Assembly: GCF_009793335.1 (NCBI RefSeq)
Contig: NZ_WING01000002.1
Location: 186,001-250,000 of the forward strand
Length of the DNA stretch: 64,000 nt
Reading direction: 5' to 3'
Source: Actinomadura sp. J1-007
GTDB taxonomy: Bacteria > Actinomycetota > Actinomycetes > Streptosporangiales > Streptosporangiaceae
Shown: one piece after another, positions 8,334 to 15,831 of the stretch
Layout of the letters: the number at the start of each line of letters is the position of its first letter
Position numbering within the stretch: the first letter of the stretch is position 1
Made by a program: the position numbers and the translations under genes
The notes under the pieces: generated by a model
Databases searched by the model: none
What the model saw: only the letters and a program-made list of their open reading frames with translations
Told to the model about the DNA's origin: nothing

Positions 8334-9317
8334 TTACGAACGGGCGCGGAGCCAGGCGCCGTAGCCGAGCGCGCCCTCGTACACGGCCGCGTGCACGGCC
8401 CTCGCGATCCGTGCGCCCCATTCCGAACGGGGACCGGCGAACGGCTCCGCGTCCCCGTCCGTACGGACGGCGATGCAGACCGCGTCGGAGGCCGTCCCAG
8501 TGCAGGGATATCCCGCTTCGAGCAGCGCCTGCGTCTTCGCCTCCGTCGCCGTGACGACGGCGTTGACGAGAGCGCCGTCCGTCAATGCCACGGGAACGTT
8601 CACGACGATGTTCACGGTCCCCGGCGTCCACCCCGTACGGCCCACATCCCCCGCACCGTCCGCCCGGACCACAGCGCTCGCGGCGTCCGTACGGACTACA
8701 GCGTTCGTGGCGTCCGTACGGCTCGTGAAGTCCGCAGGGTCGGCACCGCCCGAAGCATCCGCTGCGCTCGCGATGCCTGCGCTGCCTGTATTGCTCGCGC
8801 TGGCCGTTGCCTCTGCGCCTGCGTCTGCGTCTGCGTCTGAGGCTTCGGCGCCGGTCGCCGTCGGCGTCTTCGCGCCGCGTGCCGGCGGGACCAGCGGAAC
8901 GGACGAAGCGGCGTCGGCAGGGGCGGGCGGATCGGTGGGATCGGCGTTCAGGGGGGCCAGTTCGGGGTCGAGGGCGTTTTCGGGGGCGGCGGCCCAGGTC
9001 GGGACGCGGAGTCCTACTGTGGCGGAGGCCGTTACGGCTCCGTCCGTTCGGATGACGGTGCGGTATACGGCGGCGGCCGTCAGCATGCCGACGCCTGGGC
9101 CTTCGAGTCCGTACGCCGCGGCGAGTTCGCGCAGGTGCTCAACGGGATCCATACGGGAGTAGGCGCCGGGGACCTGCGCGTTCAGGACCCACGACGCGGG
9201 TCCGATGCCGCCGCCGAGCATGGCGGACGAAATCGTCCGTATCCCCGGGCCCGCCCACCACACCGTGGACGCCAGCCGCGCGCCGTCCTCCTCGCGCCAC
9301 ACCAGTTCAAGTTCCAC
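8334..9317 (-). CDS. cbiZ: Adenosylcobinamide amidohydrolase CbiZ with long insertion
   Basis: Cleaves adenosylcobinamide (or pseudo-cobalamin) to adenosylcobyric acid so imported corrinoids can be rebuilt. Family motifs are clear: SAMLGGGIGPASWVLN (31-46), GVGMLTAA (75-82), SATVGLRVPTWA, then PGTVNIVVNVPVALTDGALV (232-251), TATEAKTQAL (257-266), CTGTASDAV (272-280) and GPRSEWGARIARAVH. Between about residues 111 and 229 an Ala/Asp/Thr-rich insertion replaces a short loop, making 327 residues instead of the usual ~220-240. GTG 9317 follows GGGAG. It is the last gene of the riboswitch-led btuFCD operon, 24 bp after btuD, which fixes its role in corrinoid salvage. Confidence 0.92.
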   Translation of the reverse strand: MELELVWREEDGARLASTVWWAGPGIRTISSAMLGGGIGPASWVLNAQVPGAYSRMDPVEHLRELAAAYGLEGPGVGMLTAAAVYRTVIRTDGAVTASATVGLRVPTWAAAPENALDPELAPLNADPTDPPAPADAASSVPLVPPARGAKTPTATGAEASDADADAGAEATASASNTGSAGIASAADASGGADPADFTSRTDATNAVVRTDAASAVVRADGAGDVGRTGWTPGTVNIVVNVPVALTDGALVNAVVTATEAKTQALLEAGYPCTGTASDAVCIAVRTDGDAEPFAGPRSEWGARIARAVHAAVYEGALGYGAWLRARS

Positions 9318-9341
9318 GGCGGCTCCCGTCCCGCGACGCTG

Positions 9342-10166
9342 TCATGAGTCCGCAGACCCGGCCGAACATTCCGAACCTCCCGAACGTTCCGGGCGTCCGG
9401 GGCGTTCGAGTGAGAGGTCGGGGCGGCCGTCCGGGCCGGGGGAGACGCGCACGCGCGCGCCGAAGTGCTCGGCGACGGCGGAACGGGTGAGGACCTCGCC
9501 CGGCGGGCCCGCCGCCGCGACCCGTCCGCCGGACAGGAGTACGAGGTCGTCGGCGTACTGCGCGGCGAGCGTCAGGTCGTGGATCGTGGTCACGACGGTC
9601 AGCTCGTCCGCAAGCCGGAGCTGGTCGACCAGTTCCATCACCTGCTGCTGGTGGCCGATGTCCAGGGCGGTCGTCGGTTCGTCCAGCAGGAGCACCGACG
9701 TCTGCTGCGCCAGGGCGCGCGCGAGGACGACCCGCTGCCGTTCGCCGCCCGACAGGTGGTCGAGGGGGCGCGCGGCGAGGCCGGTCAGGTCGAGCCGTCC
9801 CAGCACCTCGGCGGCCACGGCGCGGTCGGCGGAGCTCTCGCGCCCGAGATGCGGGATGTACGGGGAACGGCCGAGCAGCGTGTAGTCGAACACCGTCATC
9901 CCGACGGGCAGGTTCGGTGTCTGCGGCGCGTACGCGACGACCCGCGCCCGGTGCCTCGGTTTCAGCGCGCCGAGGTCCTCACCGGCGACCGTGACCTCGC
10001 CCCGGGACGGCACCAGTCCGAGGATCGCCCGCAGCAGCGTGGACTTGCCCGCGCCGTTCGGCCCGATCACCGCCGTCCACGTCCCGGCGGGCACGCTCAC
10101 CGAGACGCCGTTCAGAACGGGGCGCCCGCCCAGCGCGACGTCCAGCCCGCGCACCTTGACCGTCAC
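9342..10166 (-). CDS. btuD: Cobalamin/corrinoid ABC transporter ATP-binding protein
   Basis: Energises corrinoid import on the cytoplasmic face of the BtuC dimer. The 274-residue product has Walker A GPNGAGKST (about 35-43), Q-loop YAPQTP, signature LSGGERQR (about 138), Walker B LLLDEP (about 158-163) and the switch TIHDLTLAA. FecE/BtuD-type length with a disordered Pro/Glu/Ser tail. It follows btuC by 49 bp and precedes cbiZ. The riboswitch and cbiZ favour corrinoid over siderophore transport, which the protein alone could not settle. Confidence 0.93.
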   Translation of the reverse strand: MTVKVRGLDVALGGRPVLNGVSVSVPAGTWTAVIGPNGAGKSTLLRAILGLVPSRGEVTVAGEDLGALKPRHRARVVAYAPQTPNLPVGMTVFDYTLLGRSPYIPHLGRESSADRAVAAEVLGRLDLTGLAARPLDHLSGGERQRVVLARALAQQTSVLLLDEPTTALDIGHQQQVMELVDQLRLADELTVVTTIHDLTLAAQYADDLVLLSGGRVAAAGPPGEVLTRSAVAEHFGARVRVSPGPDGRPDLSLERPGRPERSGGSECSAGSADS

Positions 10167-10215
10167 GACGCCCCCCGCCCGCGCGCGGCCCGTTCCCGGG
10201 ACGAGAGCTTGGAGG

Positions 10216-11325
10216 TCACGTTTCCACCTGTTTGCGGCTTGCGCGGAGGACGAGCACGAAGAACGGCCCGCCGACGAACGCCGTCACGACGCCCAGCGGC
10301 AGTTCTCCAGGGGCGACGGCCGTCCGCGCGACCAGATCGGCCAGTTCCAGGAACGCGGCGCCGCCGAGCAGCGACAGCGGCAGCACCACCCGGTACGAGC
10401 CGCCCGCGAGCCGCCGAACCACGTGCGGCACCACGATCCCGACGAATCCGATCAGCCCGCTCACCGCGACCGCGCACGCCGTCGCCAGCGACGCGGCGAT
10501 CAGCACCGTCAGCCGCACGCGCGACGCCGACAGGCCGAGCGAGGCCGCCTCCTCGTCGCCGACGCTCAGCACGTCCAGCAGCCGCCCGTGCGCGAGCAGG
10601 ACGAGCGTGGAGGCCAGCGCGTACGGGCCGACCATCCAGATCTGCTGCCAGTCGGCCGTCCCGACGCCGCCGAGGATCCACGAGTAGATCCGCTGGAGCT
10701 CCTGCGCCTTGATCTGCTGGATGAACGTCTGCATCGCCGCGAGGAACGACGACACCGCGACGCCCGCGAGGACCAGCGTGGCCGCGCCGTTCATCCGTCC
10801 CGCCGTGCTGCCGAGCACGTACGCCAGGAAAACCCCCGACAGCGCCCCCACGAACGCAGCCAACGGCACCCCGAACCCCGGATCGCCGGGAATCAGCACG
10901 ATCACGAGCGTCGCGCCCACTCCGGCCCCGGCCGCTGCGCCGAGCAGGTACGGGTCCGCCAGGGGATTGCGGAACACGCCTTGATATCCCGCCCCCGCCA
11001 TCGCGAGCATCCCGCCGACGAGCGCGGCGAGCAGAACGCGCGGGAGGCGGAGCTCGAAGAGCACGTTGCGCTCCACGGGCCCGAGACCAGAGTCCAGATG
11101 GACGAACGGGATCCGGTCCACCAGGGCCTTCACCACCCCGGTGAACGGCAGGTCGGCCGCCCCGACCAGCAGGCCCGCCAGCAGGGTCGCGACCAGCAGC
11201 CCTGCCGTGATCAGCAGCGGCCGGGCGCGCAGCCGGGCCGACACCGGGCCGTTCCGCCCCTCCCGGACCGGCACGCTCCACGCGCGGCCGTCCGGTCCGG
11301 GGCCGCCGAGGCGTCCGGGTCTCAC
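10216..11325 (-). CDS. btuC: Cobalamin/corrinoid ABC transporter permease
   Basis: FecCD/BtuC-type permease with about ten hydrophobic segments between residues 35 and 360 (e.g. LLITAGLLVATLLAGLLVG at the N-terminus). Conserved landmarks include RLPRVLLAALVGGMLAMAGA, FRNPLADPYLLG and LIGFVGIVVPHVVRRLAG. The coupling-helix region GLIGFVGIVVPH is where BtuD docks. The GTG start at 11325 overlaps the btuF stop by four bases (GTGA), a sign of translational coupling. Confidence 0.93.
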   Translation of the reverse strand: MRPGRLGGPGPDGRAWSVPVREGRNGPVSARLRARPLLITAGLLVATLLAGLLVGAADLPFTGVVKALVDRIPFVHLDSGLGPVERNVLFELRLPRVLLAALVGGMLAMAGAGYQGVFRNPLADPYLLGAAAGAGVGATLVIVLIPGDPGFGVPLAAFVGALSGVFLAYVLGSTAGRMNGAATLVLAGVAVSSFLAAMQTFIQQIKAQELQRIYSWILGGVGTADWQQIWMVGPYALASTLVLLAHGRLLDVLSVGDEEAASLGLSASRVRLTVLIAASLATACAVAVSGLIGFVGIVVPHVVRRLAGGSYRVVLPLSLLGGAAFLELADLVARTAVAPGELPLGVVTAFVGGPFFVLVLRASRKQVET

Positions 11326-12236
11326 CGACCGGCCGACGCCGACCGGACGGCGCCGCCGATCGTCGCGACGTACTGCGGCAGGCGCGGGCCCCAGCGCGAG
11401 GCGATGTCATCGTCCAGTTCCACGACGCCGCGCTTCTTCAGTGCGCCGAGGGACGACCAGCCGGGGCGCTTGGCGACGGACGCGGTGTTCTGCCCGCAGC
11501 AACGGGTGTCGGCCAGGAAGATGAGGTCGGGGTCCTGCTTGAGCAGGTACTCGCGGGACAGCTTCGGATAGCCGCCCGACGCCTTGTCCGCAGGATCCGC
11601 GACGTTGCGCAGCCCGAACAGCCCGTACACCTGCCCGATGAACGTCTTCGACGTCACCGTGTGGAGCTGGTTGTCGAGCTCGTGGTAGTAGCTGAGCCCC
11701 TTGCCCTTGGCCGCCGACGCCACCGTCCGCTGGATCTGGGCGCGCATGTCGGCGGTGACCTTCGCGGCCTGCTCCGCGTGCCCGGTCGCCTTGCCGAGGT
11801 CGCCGATCTCGTCGTACGCCTCGTCCAGGCTCTTGGCGGCGGGCTCCAGCAGCACCGGGATCTTGATCTTCTCCAGCGCCTTGACGATGCCGTCCATGTC
11901 GTCGGACAGGACGACCAGGTCGGGCTTGTACGCGGTGATCGCCTCGGCGTTCGGCTTGAACCCCGACAGCTTCTTGCGGGGCGCGTTCGCCGGGTAGGTG
12001 GAGTAGTCGTCGACCGCGACGACCTGCGCGCCCGCGCCGATCGCGAAGAGCGTCTCGGTGTGGGTCGGCGACAGCGAGACGATCCGCTTCGGCGTGCCCT
12101 GGATCGTGACCTGCCCGTTCGCCGCCCGGACGGTCACGCCCCCGCCGCCCGAGCCGGACGAGTCGTCGCCACCGCCACAGCCGGCGGCCAGCATCACGAT
12201 CGCGAATGCCGCGCCCAGGGCACGTACGGGTCTCAC
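11322..12236 (-). CDS. btuF: Corrinoid-binding lipoprotein (BtuF-like)
   Basis: Extracellular solute-binding protein delivering corrinoid to BtuC. The short N-terminus RPVRALGAAFAIVML leads to the lipobox LAAGC, so it is lipid-anchored. The body has the cluster A-5 pattern, RIVSLSPTHTETLFAIGAGAQ at the start of the first lobe. I chose GTG 12236 because it is preceded by GGAGG at a 5-bp spacing and gives a compact signal peptide; ATGs at 12248 and 12275 would put acidic or extra residues before the signal. A pair of adjacent cysteines (DTRCCGQN) lies in the second lobe. First gene of the riboswitch operon. Confidence 0.92.
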   Translation of the reverse strand: MRPVRALGAAFAIVMLAAGCGGGDDSSGSGGGGVTVRAANGQVTIQGTPKRIVSLSPTHTETLFAIGAGAQVVAVDDYSTYPANAPRKKLSGFKPNAEAITAYKPDLVVLSDDMDGIVKALEKIKIPVLLEPAAKSLDEAYDEIGDLGKATGHAEQAAKVTADMRAQIQRTVASAAKGKGLSYYHELDNQLHTVTSKTFIGQVYGLFGLRNVADPADKASGGYPKLSREYLLKQDPDLIFLADTRCCGQNTASVAKRPGWSSLGALKKRGVVELDDDIASRWGPRLPQYVATIGGAVRSASAGR

Positions 12237-12308
12237 AGGAGCCTCCATGGCTGCGGGAAGCCGCGGCCCGCCCATGACGGATCGCCTTCCACGAGGTCGA
12301 GAGTCGTC

Positions 12309-12404
12309 GGCGCGCACGGAGGCGACCTGGCTCGGCCACTCGAAGGGCATCACAGTTGCGGGACAGCGCCGGGTTCCCACCGGACTTCGCTCCTGCACGC
12401 GTGA
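12309..12404 (-). ncRNA. Cobalamin riboswitch
   Basis: Read on the minus strand, the leader contains the hallmark core: GTCCGGTGGGAACCCGG, then GCTGTCCCGCAACTGTGATG, and the B12-box region GCCGAGCCAGGTCGCC, flanked by possible P1 arms (GCGTGCAGG and CCTCCGTGCGC). This is the RF00174 pattern. It ends about 70 bases before the btuF start. The family senses adenosylcobalamin and shuts expression off when corrinoid is plentiful. Ends are approximate. Confidence 0.93.
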
Positions 12405-12458
12405 ACTGCACGTTATCAGCCGCCTCCCGCCACTTAGTCCTCCCACCACCCCCGACGA

Positions 12459-12937
12459 ACGGGCCAGAACGGGCACGCCGCGAGCCCCGCCCCGTGTCCG
12501 CAGGGCCGGCAGTGAGCCTTCATTTGGGCTAGCTGGCACGGGCATGTCGTGGGCGCCGTTCTGTGCCCGCGGGGCTGGCAGTGTGCCTCACTTCGGCTGG
12601 CTGGCACGGGCATGCCGCGAGCGCCGTCCTGTGTCCGCGAGGTCGGCGGTGGGCCTTCATTTGGGCTGGCTGGCACGGGCACGCTGTGGGCGCTGTCCTG
12701 TGTCCGCGGGGCGGCAGTGAGCCTTCATCTGGGCTGGCTGGCACGGGCATGCCGCGAGCGCCGTCCTGTGCCCGCGAGGTCGGCAGTGAGCTTCACGTCG
12801 GCCAGATGGCCGGGGCACGCCATAGGTCTCCTTCCGTGCCCGGTGGGGCTGGAGAGACGGGTCACTTCGGCTGGAGGGCACGGGCATGCCGTGGGTGTCG
12901 CGTTCCGCGCTCGCGGAGCGGAGTGAGGGCTCACTTC
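12459..12937. repeat. Tandem 68/69-bp repeats, about 7 degenerate units
   Basis: Units begin at about 12459, 12527, 12595, 12664, 12732, 12800 and 12869. The best conserved block is GGCTGGCTGGCACGGGCATG. Each unit ends with a GTGAG..TCA segment that resembles the TetR operators at 12919 and 12945. The period is not a multiple of three and frames break, so this is not coding. Confidence 0.9.
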
Positions 12938-12938
12938 G
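12919..12938. promoter_or_regulatory. Degenerate TetR operator at end of repeat array
   Basis: CGGAGTGAGGGCTCACTTCG matches the perfect palindrome at 12945 except for one arm mismatch and the two-base centre. It is also the last phase of the 68-bp repeat. Confidence 0.55.
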
Positions 12939-12944
12939 GGTTGA

Positions 12945-12964
12945 CGGAGTGAGGACTCACTCCG
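12945..12964. promoter_or_regulatory. Palindromic operator in TetR promoter
   Basis: CGGAGTGAGGACTCACTCCG has perfect 9-bp arms around GA. It lies between TTGACG (12941-12946) and TATCGT (12965-12970), a plausible -35/-10 pair, so binding would block transcription of the TetR gene at 12979. Confidence 0.65.
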
Positions 12965-12978
12965 TATCGTCGGGAGGC

Positions 12979-13611
12979 ATGGAGACCGAACCCGTGCGGC
13001 GCCGGGCGCCCGGAATGACCCCGGCCGAACGCCGCGAGATGATCGTCCGTACCGCCCTGCCGCTGGTGGCCGAGCACGGCACCGCCGTGACCACCGGGCA
13101 GATCGCCCGCGCCGCGGGCATCGGCGAGGCGACGATCTTCCGCGTGTTCGCCGACAAGGACGAGCTGCTGGACGCCTGCGTCGCCGAGGCGCTGCGGGCG
13201 GACCACGTCCTCGCGGAGATCGCCGAGGTGCCCATGGACCAGCCGCTCGCCGACCGGCTCACCGAGGCCGCCGCCGCCATCGAAGCGTACCTCGCCCGGA
13301 TGGGCATGGTCATCGGCGCGCTGCACGCCACCGGCCGCCGCGACCGGGGACGGCACGGCGGCGGCGAGCACGCCGACGCCACCCTGGACCGCGAGAGCGC
13401 CATGACCCGCACCCGCGACGCCATCGCCGACCTCTTCGGCCCCGAACGCGACTCGCTGCGCCTGCCCGCCGAGCAGATCGCCGAGATGTTCATGGGCGCG
13501 GTCTTCACCCGCGCCCGGCCGCCCGCGGGCCCCGACGCCTCCACCCCGCCGCTGGAGGACTACCTGGACGTCTTCCTGCACGGCGCCCTCAAGGACGGAG
13601 ACCCCGCGTGA
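12979..13611 (+). CDS. TetR-family regulator
   Basis: Repressor of 210 residues. The N-terminal HTH reads IVRTALPLVAEHGTAVTTGQ followed by IARAAGIGEATIFRVFADKDELL; the C-terminal domain is the variable ligand pocket. ATG 12979 follows GGGAGG. The gene ends in a four-base overlap (GTGA) with a glyoxalase-fold gene, so the two are coupled and the small protein may act on the regulator's effector. Promoter carries a perfect 20-bp palindrome, indicating autoregulation, and a repeat array with look-alike sites upstream. Confidence 0.9.
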   Translation: METEPVRRRAPGMTPAERREMIVRTALPLVAEHGTAVTTGQIARAAGIGEATIFRVFADKDELLDACVAEALRADHVLAEIAEVPMDQPLADRLTEAAAAIEAYLARMGMVIGALHATGRRDRGRHGGGEHADATLDRESAMTRTRDAIADLFGPERDSLRLPAEQIAEMFMGAVFTRARPPAGPDASTPPLEDYLDVFLHGALKDGDPA

Positions 13612-13985
13612 TCAGCTTGAACCACACCATAGTGACCGCCTCCGACAACGACGGGGCCGCCCGCTTCTTCGCCGACGTGATGGGGCTGGAGTACACCGGC
13701 CCGCATCCGTACGCCGGGCACTTCGTCCCGATCCGGGTGACGGAGTCGTTCACCGTCGAGTTCATGACCGCGCCGTCGCCGCAGGGCCACCACCTGGCGT
13801 TCGACGTCGATCCGGCGACGTTCGACGCCGTCCTCCGTCGGCTGCGCGAACGCGGCGTCCCGTTCGGCGACCATCCCGGGCGGACCGCCAACGGGCGCGT
13901 CGCCGACGACCACCCGCTCGGCGCCCGCGGCCTGTACTTCGGCGACGGGAGCGGCAACCTCTACGAACTCATCTCCCCGGAATGA
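13608..13985 (+). CDS. VOC/glyoxalase-fold protein
   Basis: 125-residue single-domain vicinal-oxygen-chelate protein, beginning ISLNHTIVTASDNDGAARFF and ending LYFGDGSGNLYELISPE, the two beta-alpha-beta halves of the fold. Candidate metal ligands are His6, His58-59 and Glu near the C-terminus. Members include dioxygenases, lyases and drug-binding resistance proteins; no specific substrate can be named. Translationally coupled to the TetR gene (GTG 13608 overlapping its TGA). Confidence 0.88.
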   Translation: MISLNHTIVTASDNDGAARFFADVMGLEYTGPHPYAGHFVPIRVTESFTVEFMTAPSPQGHHLAFDVDPATFDAVLRRLRERGVPFGDHPGRTANGRVADDHPLGARGLYFGDGSGNLYELISPE

Positions 13986-14124
13986 CCGGCTCCTCGCAGA
14001 GCCGCGTCGAGACCTCGCCGGTGCCGCCGTCCCCGATCGTCCACGCGCGGTCGGCGCCCTTGACCGCGCCGACCGGGCTGATGATCGCGGCGGAGACGGC
14101 ACCGCCCTGGCCGCAAGCCCGCGC
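13972..14124 (-). pseudogene. Remnant of branched-chain aminotransferase (ilvE) C-terminus
   Basis: Read on the minus strand directly after the stop of the oxidoreductase gene, the frame gives ARACGQGGAVSAAIISPVGA, then VKGADRAWTIGDGGTGEVST and RLCEEPV. This matches the C-terminal stretch of IlvE-type aminotransferases (ACGTAAVITPV ... FTIADGQPGE...T). Only about 45 codons remain, with no start, PLP lysine or family C-terminus, and it overlaps the glyoxalase-fold gene on the other strand. I infer a decayed copy left by deletion. Confidence 0.65.
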
Positions 14125-15042
14125 TCAGGAGCCGGCGGTGAGTTTCTTCAGGAACGCCCGCGTACGGGCTGCGTCCTCGCCGGGCACGAACTCGGCGGCC
14201 ACGAAATCGGTCGCGCCCGCCGCCGCGAGCGTCTCGATGCGTTCGCCGACCGCGTCCTCGTCCCCGACGATGGCCAGATCGGCGGGGCCTTCGGCGCCTT
14301 CCCGGTCCATCATGGCCCGGTAGGACGGCAGCTTCCCGTACACCTCGAACAGCTCCGCCGCGCGGCTCCGCGCCCCGTCGGGGTCGTCGGTCACGCACAC
14401 CGGCAGCATGCACATCACCCGCGGGGCGGGGCGCCCCGCCGCCTCGGCGGCCGCGGTGATGGTCGGCGCGATGTGGTCGCGCACGGTGGCCGGGCCCGTC
14501 ATCCACAGCGCCGTTCCGTCGGTGCGTTCCGCGGCCAGCTTCAGCATCTTCGGCCCGAGCGCTGCCAGCAGGACCGGCACGCGGCCCTCGTTGGGCACCG
14601 ACAGCTCGATCTCGGCCTTCACCGTCTCGCCCGCGAACGACGCCGGCTCCCCGTTCAGCAGCGGCAGCAGCACGGACAGGTACTCGTCCATGTGCCGCAG
14701 CGGGCGCGCGAAGTCGTACCCGAACATGTCCTCGATGATCATCTGGTGCGACAGGCCGATGCCGAGCGTCAGCCGGCCAGGTCCGAGGGCGAGCGCCACG
14801 GTGCGGGCCTGCTGCGCCAGCGTCGTCGGGTGCCGCGGGTACGTGGGCACGACGGCGGTGCCGAGCTCGATCCCCGGCACCCGGCTGCCCGCCACGGCGT
14901 GCGCCGTCAGCGCGTCCATCCCGAAGATGTTGGAGAGCCAGCACGAGGAGAAGCCCTCGTCGGCGGCCCGCCGCATGTCGTCGGTCAGCATGTCGAGCGC
15001 CCGAGGCCCGCCACGCTCGTTCAGCAGGATGCCGATCCGCAC
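14125..15042 (-). CDS. LLM-class F420-dependent oxidoreductase
   Basis: Luciferase-like TIM-barrel protein of 305 residues (RIGILLNERGGPRALDML... start; LTLGIGLSHQMIIEDMFGYD in the middle). This pattern is the TIGR03564-type group that uses deazaflavin F420 rather than FMN in actinomycetes. It transfers hydride to or from an unknown substrate in the cytosol. Stands alone on the minus strand, followed immediately by the ilvE remnant. Start at ATG 15042 gives the usual beta1 strand at the N-terminus. Confidence 0.88.
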   Translation of the reverse strand: MRIGILLNERGGPRALDMLTDDMRRAADEGFSSCWLSNIFGMDALTAHAVAGSRVPGIELGTAVVPTYPRHPTTLAQQARTVALALGPGRLTLGIGLSHQMIIEDMFGYDFARPLRHMDEYLSVLLPLLNGEPASFAGETVKAEIELSVPNEGRVPVLLAALGPKMLKLAAERTDGTALWMTGPATVRDHIAPTITAAAEAAGRPAPRVMCMLPVCVTDDPDGARSRAAELFEVYGKLPSYRAMMDREGAEGPADLAIVGDEDAVGERIETLAAAGATDFVAAEFVPGEDAARTRAFLKKLTAGS

Positions 15043-15079
15043 AGGTAAACCTCCAAGATCACGAGCCCGGACCCCGATC

Positions 15080-15727
15080 CTAGGACGGATCCGTCGCGGC
15101 GCGGTCGCGGGCTTCCATGAAGAAATCGTGCAGAGCCGTGGTGCCGGGGATATCGCGCAGCGGACGGGCCGCGCCGAACGGGGCGTTCCAGAACGCTCCG
15201 CTGCGGAGTCGCCACGGCCCCGCGTAGGCGTACGGCTCGGACAGGTAGCCGTCGCCGGGGGAGACGCCGTAGTTGACCTCGTCCACGGTGATGGCCAGGT
15301 CGAAATGCTCCGGCCACAGCACCGGCCTCACGTCGGGCGCCAGGCGCAGGAGAGCCTCTTCGCCCCGGGCGTAGCACTGCGCGAGGTATTCGGCCGCGGC
15401 GGCCTCCACGCCCACCACCTCGTCCGGGGACATCCCGCTGCCGTCCTCGTAGAGGCCGCGGGGCGGCCCCGCCTCCACTCCCGCAGCGGCGGCGAGCGTG
15501 GTGCACGTGGCGCCGTTCAGCGGGATCCGCCGTCCGGCGGCGACGAGTTCGGCGCCCTCGACGCGCAAATCCGGTTCGGCCACCGTGCCGAAGCCGCCGG
15601 GCCTGATCGTCAGCCGGATCGTCTCGCTCCGGCGGTGCTGCGGGCCCGCCAGGACCAGTTCGGCCACGCCGTGCAGCGCGCGGCGGGTCGTCGCCAGTGT
15701 CTCCGGGGCGGGAGCCGTGCTGTCCAT
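15080..15727 (-). CDS. Hypothetical protein
   Basis: No function recognised. The 215-residue acidic, soluble product starts MDSTAPAPETLATTRRALHG at ATG 15727, preceded by GCGGAGGAC. It lacks signal peptide or membrane segments. A Trp/Asp-rich C-terminal half (VLWPEHFDLAITVDEVNYG, YAYAGPWRLR, FWNAPFGAARP) looks like a compact beta-rich domain. It lies between leuS and the F420 oxidoreductase in the same direction but with over 30-100 bp gaps, so linkage is uncertain. Confidence 0.8.
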   Translation of the reverse strand: MDSTAPAPETLATTRRALHGVAELVLAGPQHRRSETIRLTIRPGGFGTVAEPDLRVEGAELVAAGRRIPLNGATCTTLAAAAGVEAGPPRGLYEDGSGMSPDEVVGVEAAAAEYLAQCYARGEEALLRLAPDVRPVLWPEHFDLAITVDEVNYGVSPGDGYLSEPYAYAGPWRLRSGAFWNAPFGAARPLRDIPGTTALHDFFMEARDRAATDPS

Positions 15728-15831
15728 GTCGCAGTCCTCCGCTGGAAGGGATCGTCCTCGTCCACCCTGTCTTTCCTCGGTCCGGGGCACAAACGCAGCA
15801 CGGTCCGGCGGGGCGCGTCGTCTCCGCCAGG

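Noticed and set aside
12437..12960. Repeat-derived open frames (MPVPASP... words)
   Set aside because: Same word appears in several frames on the minus strand because the 68-bp unit is out of phase with codons.
13961..14944. 327-codon minus-strand frame over the F420 oxidoreductase
   Set aside because: Out of frame with the clear LLM oxidoreductase; only the tail beyond 14125 shows ilvE similarity, in another frame.
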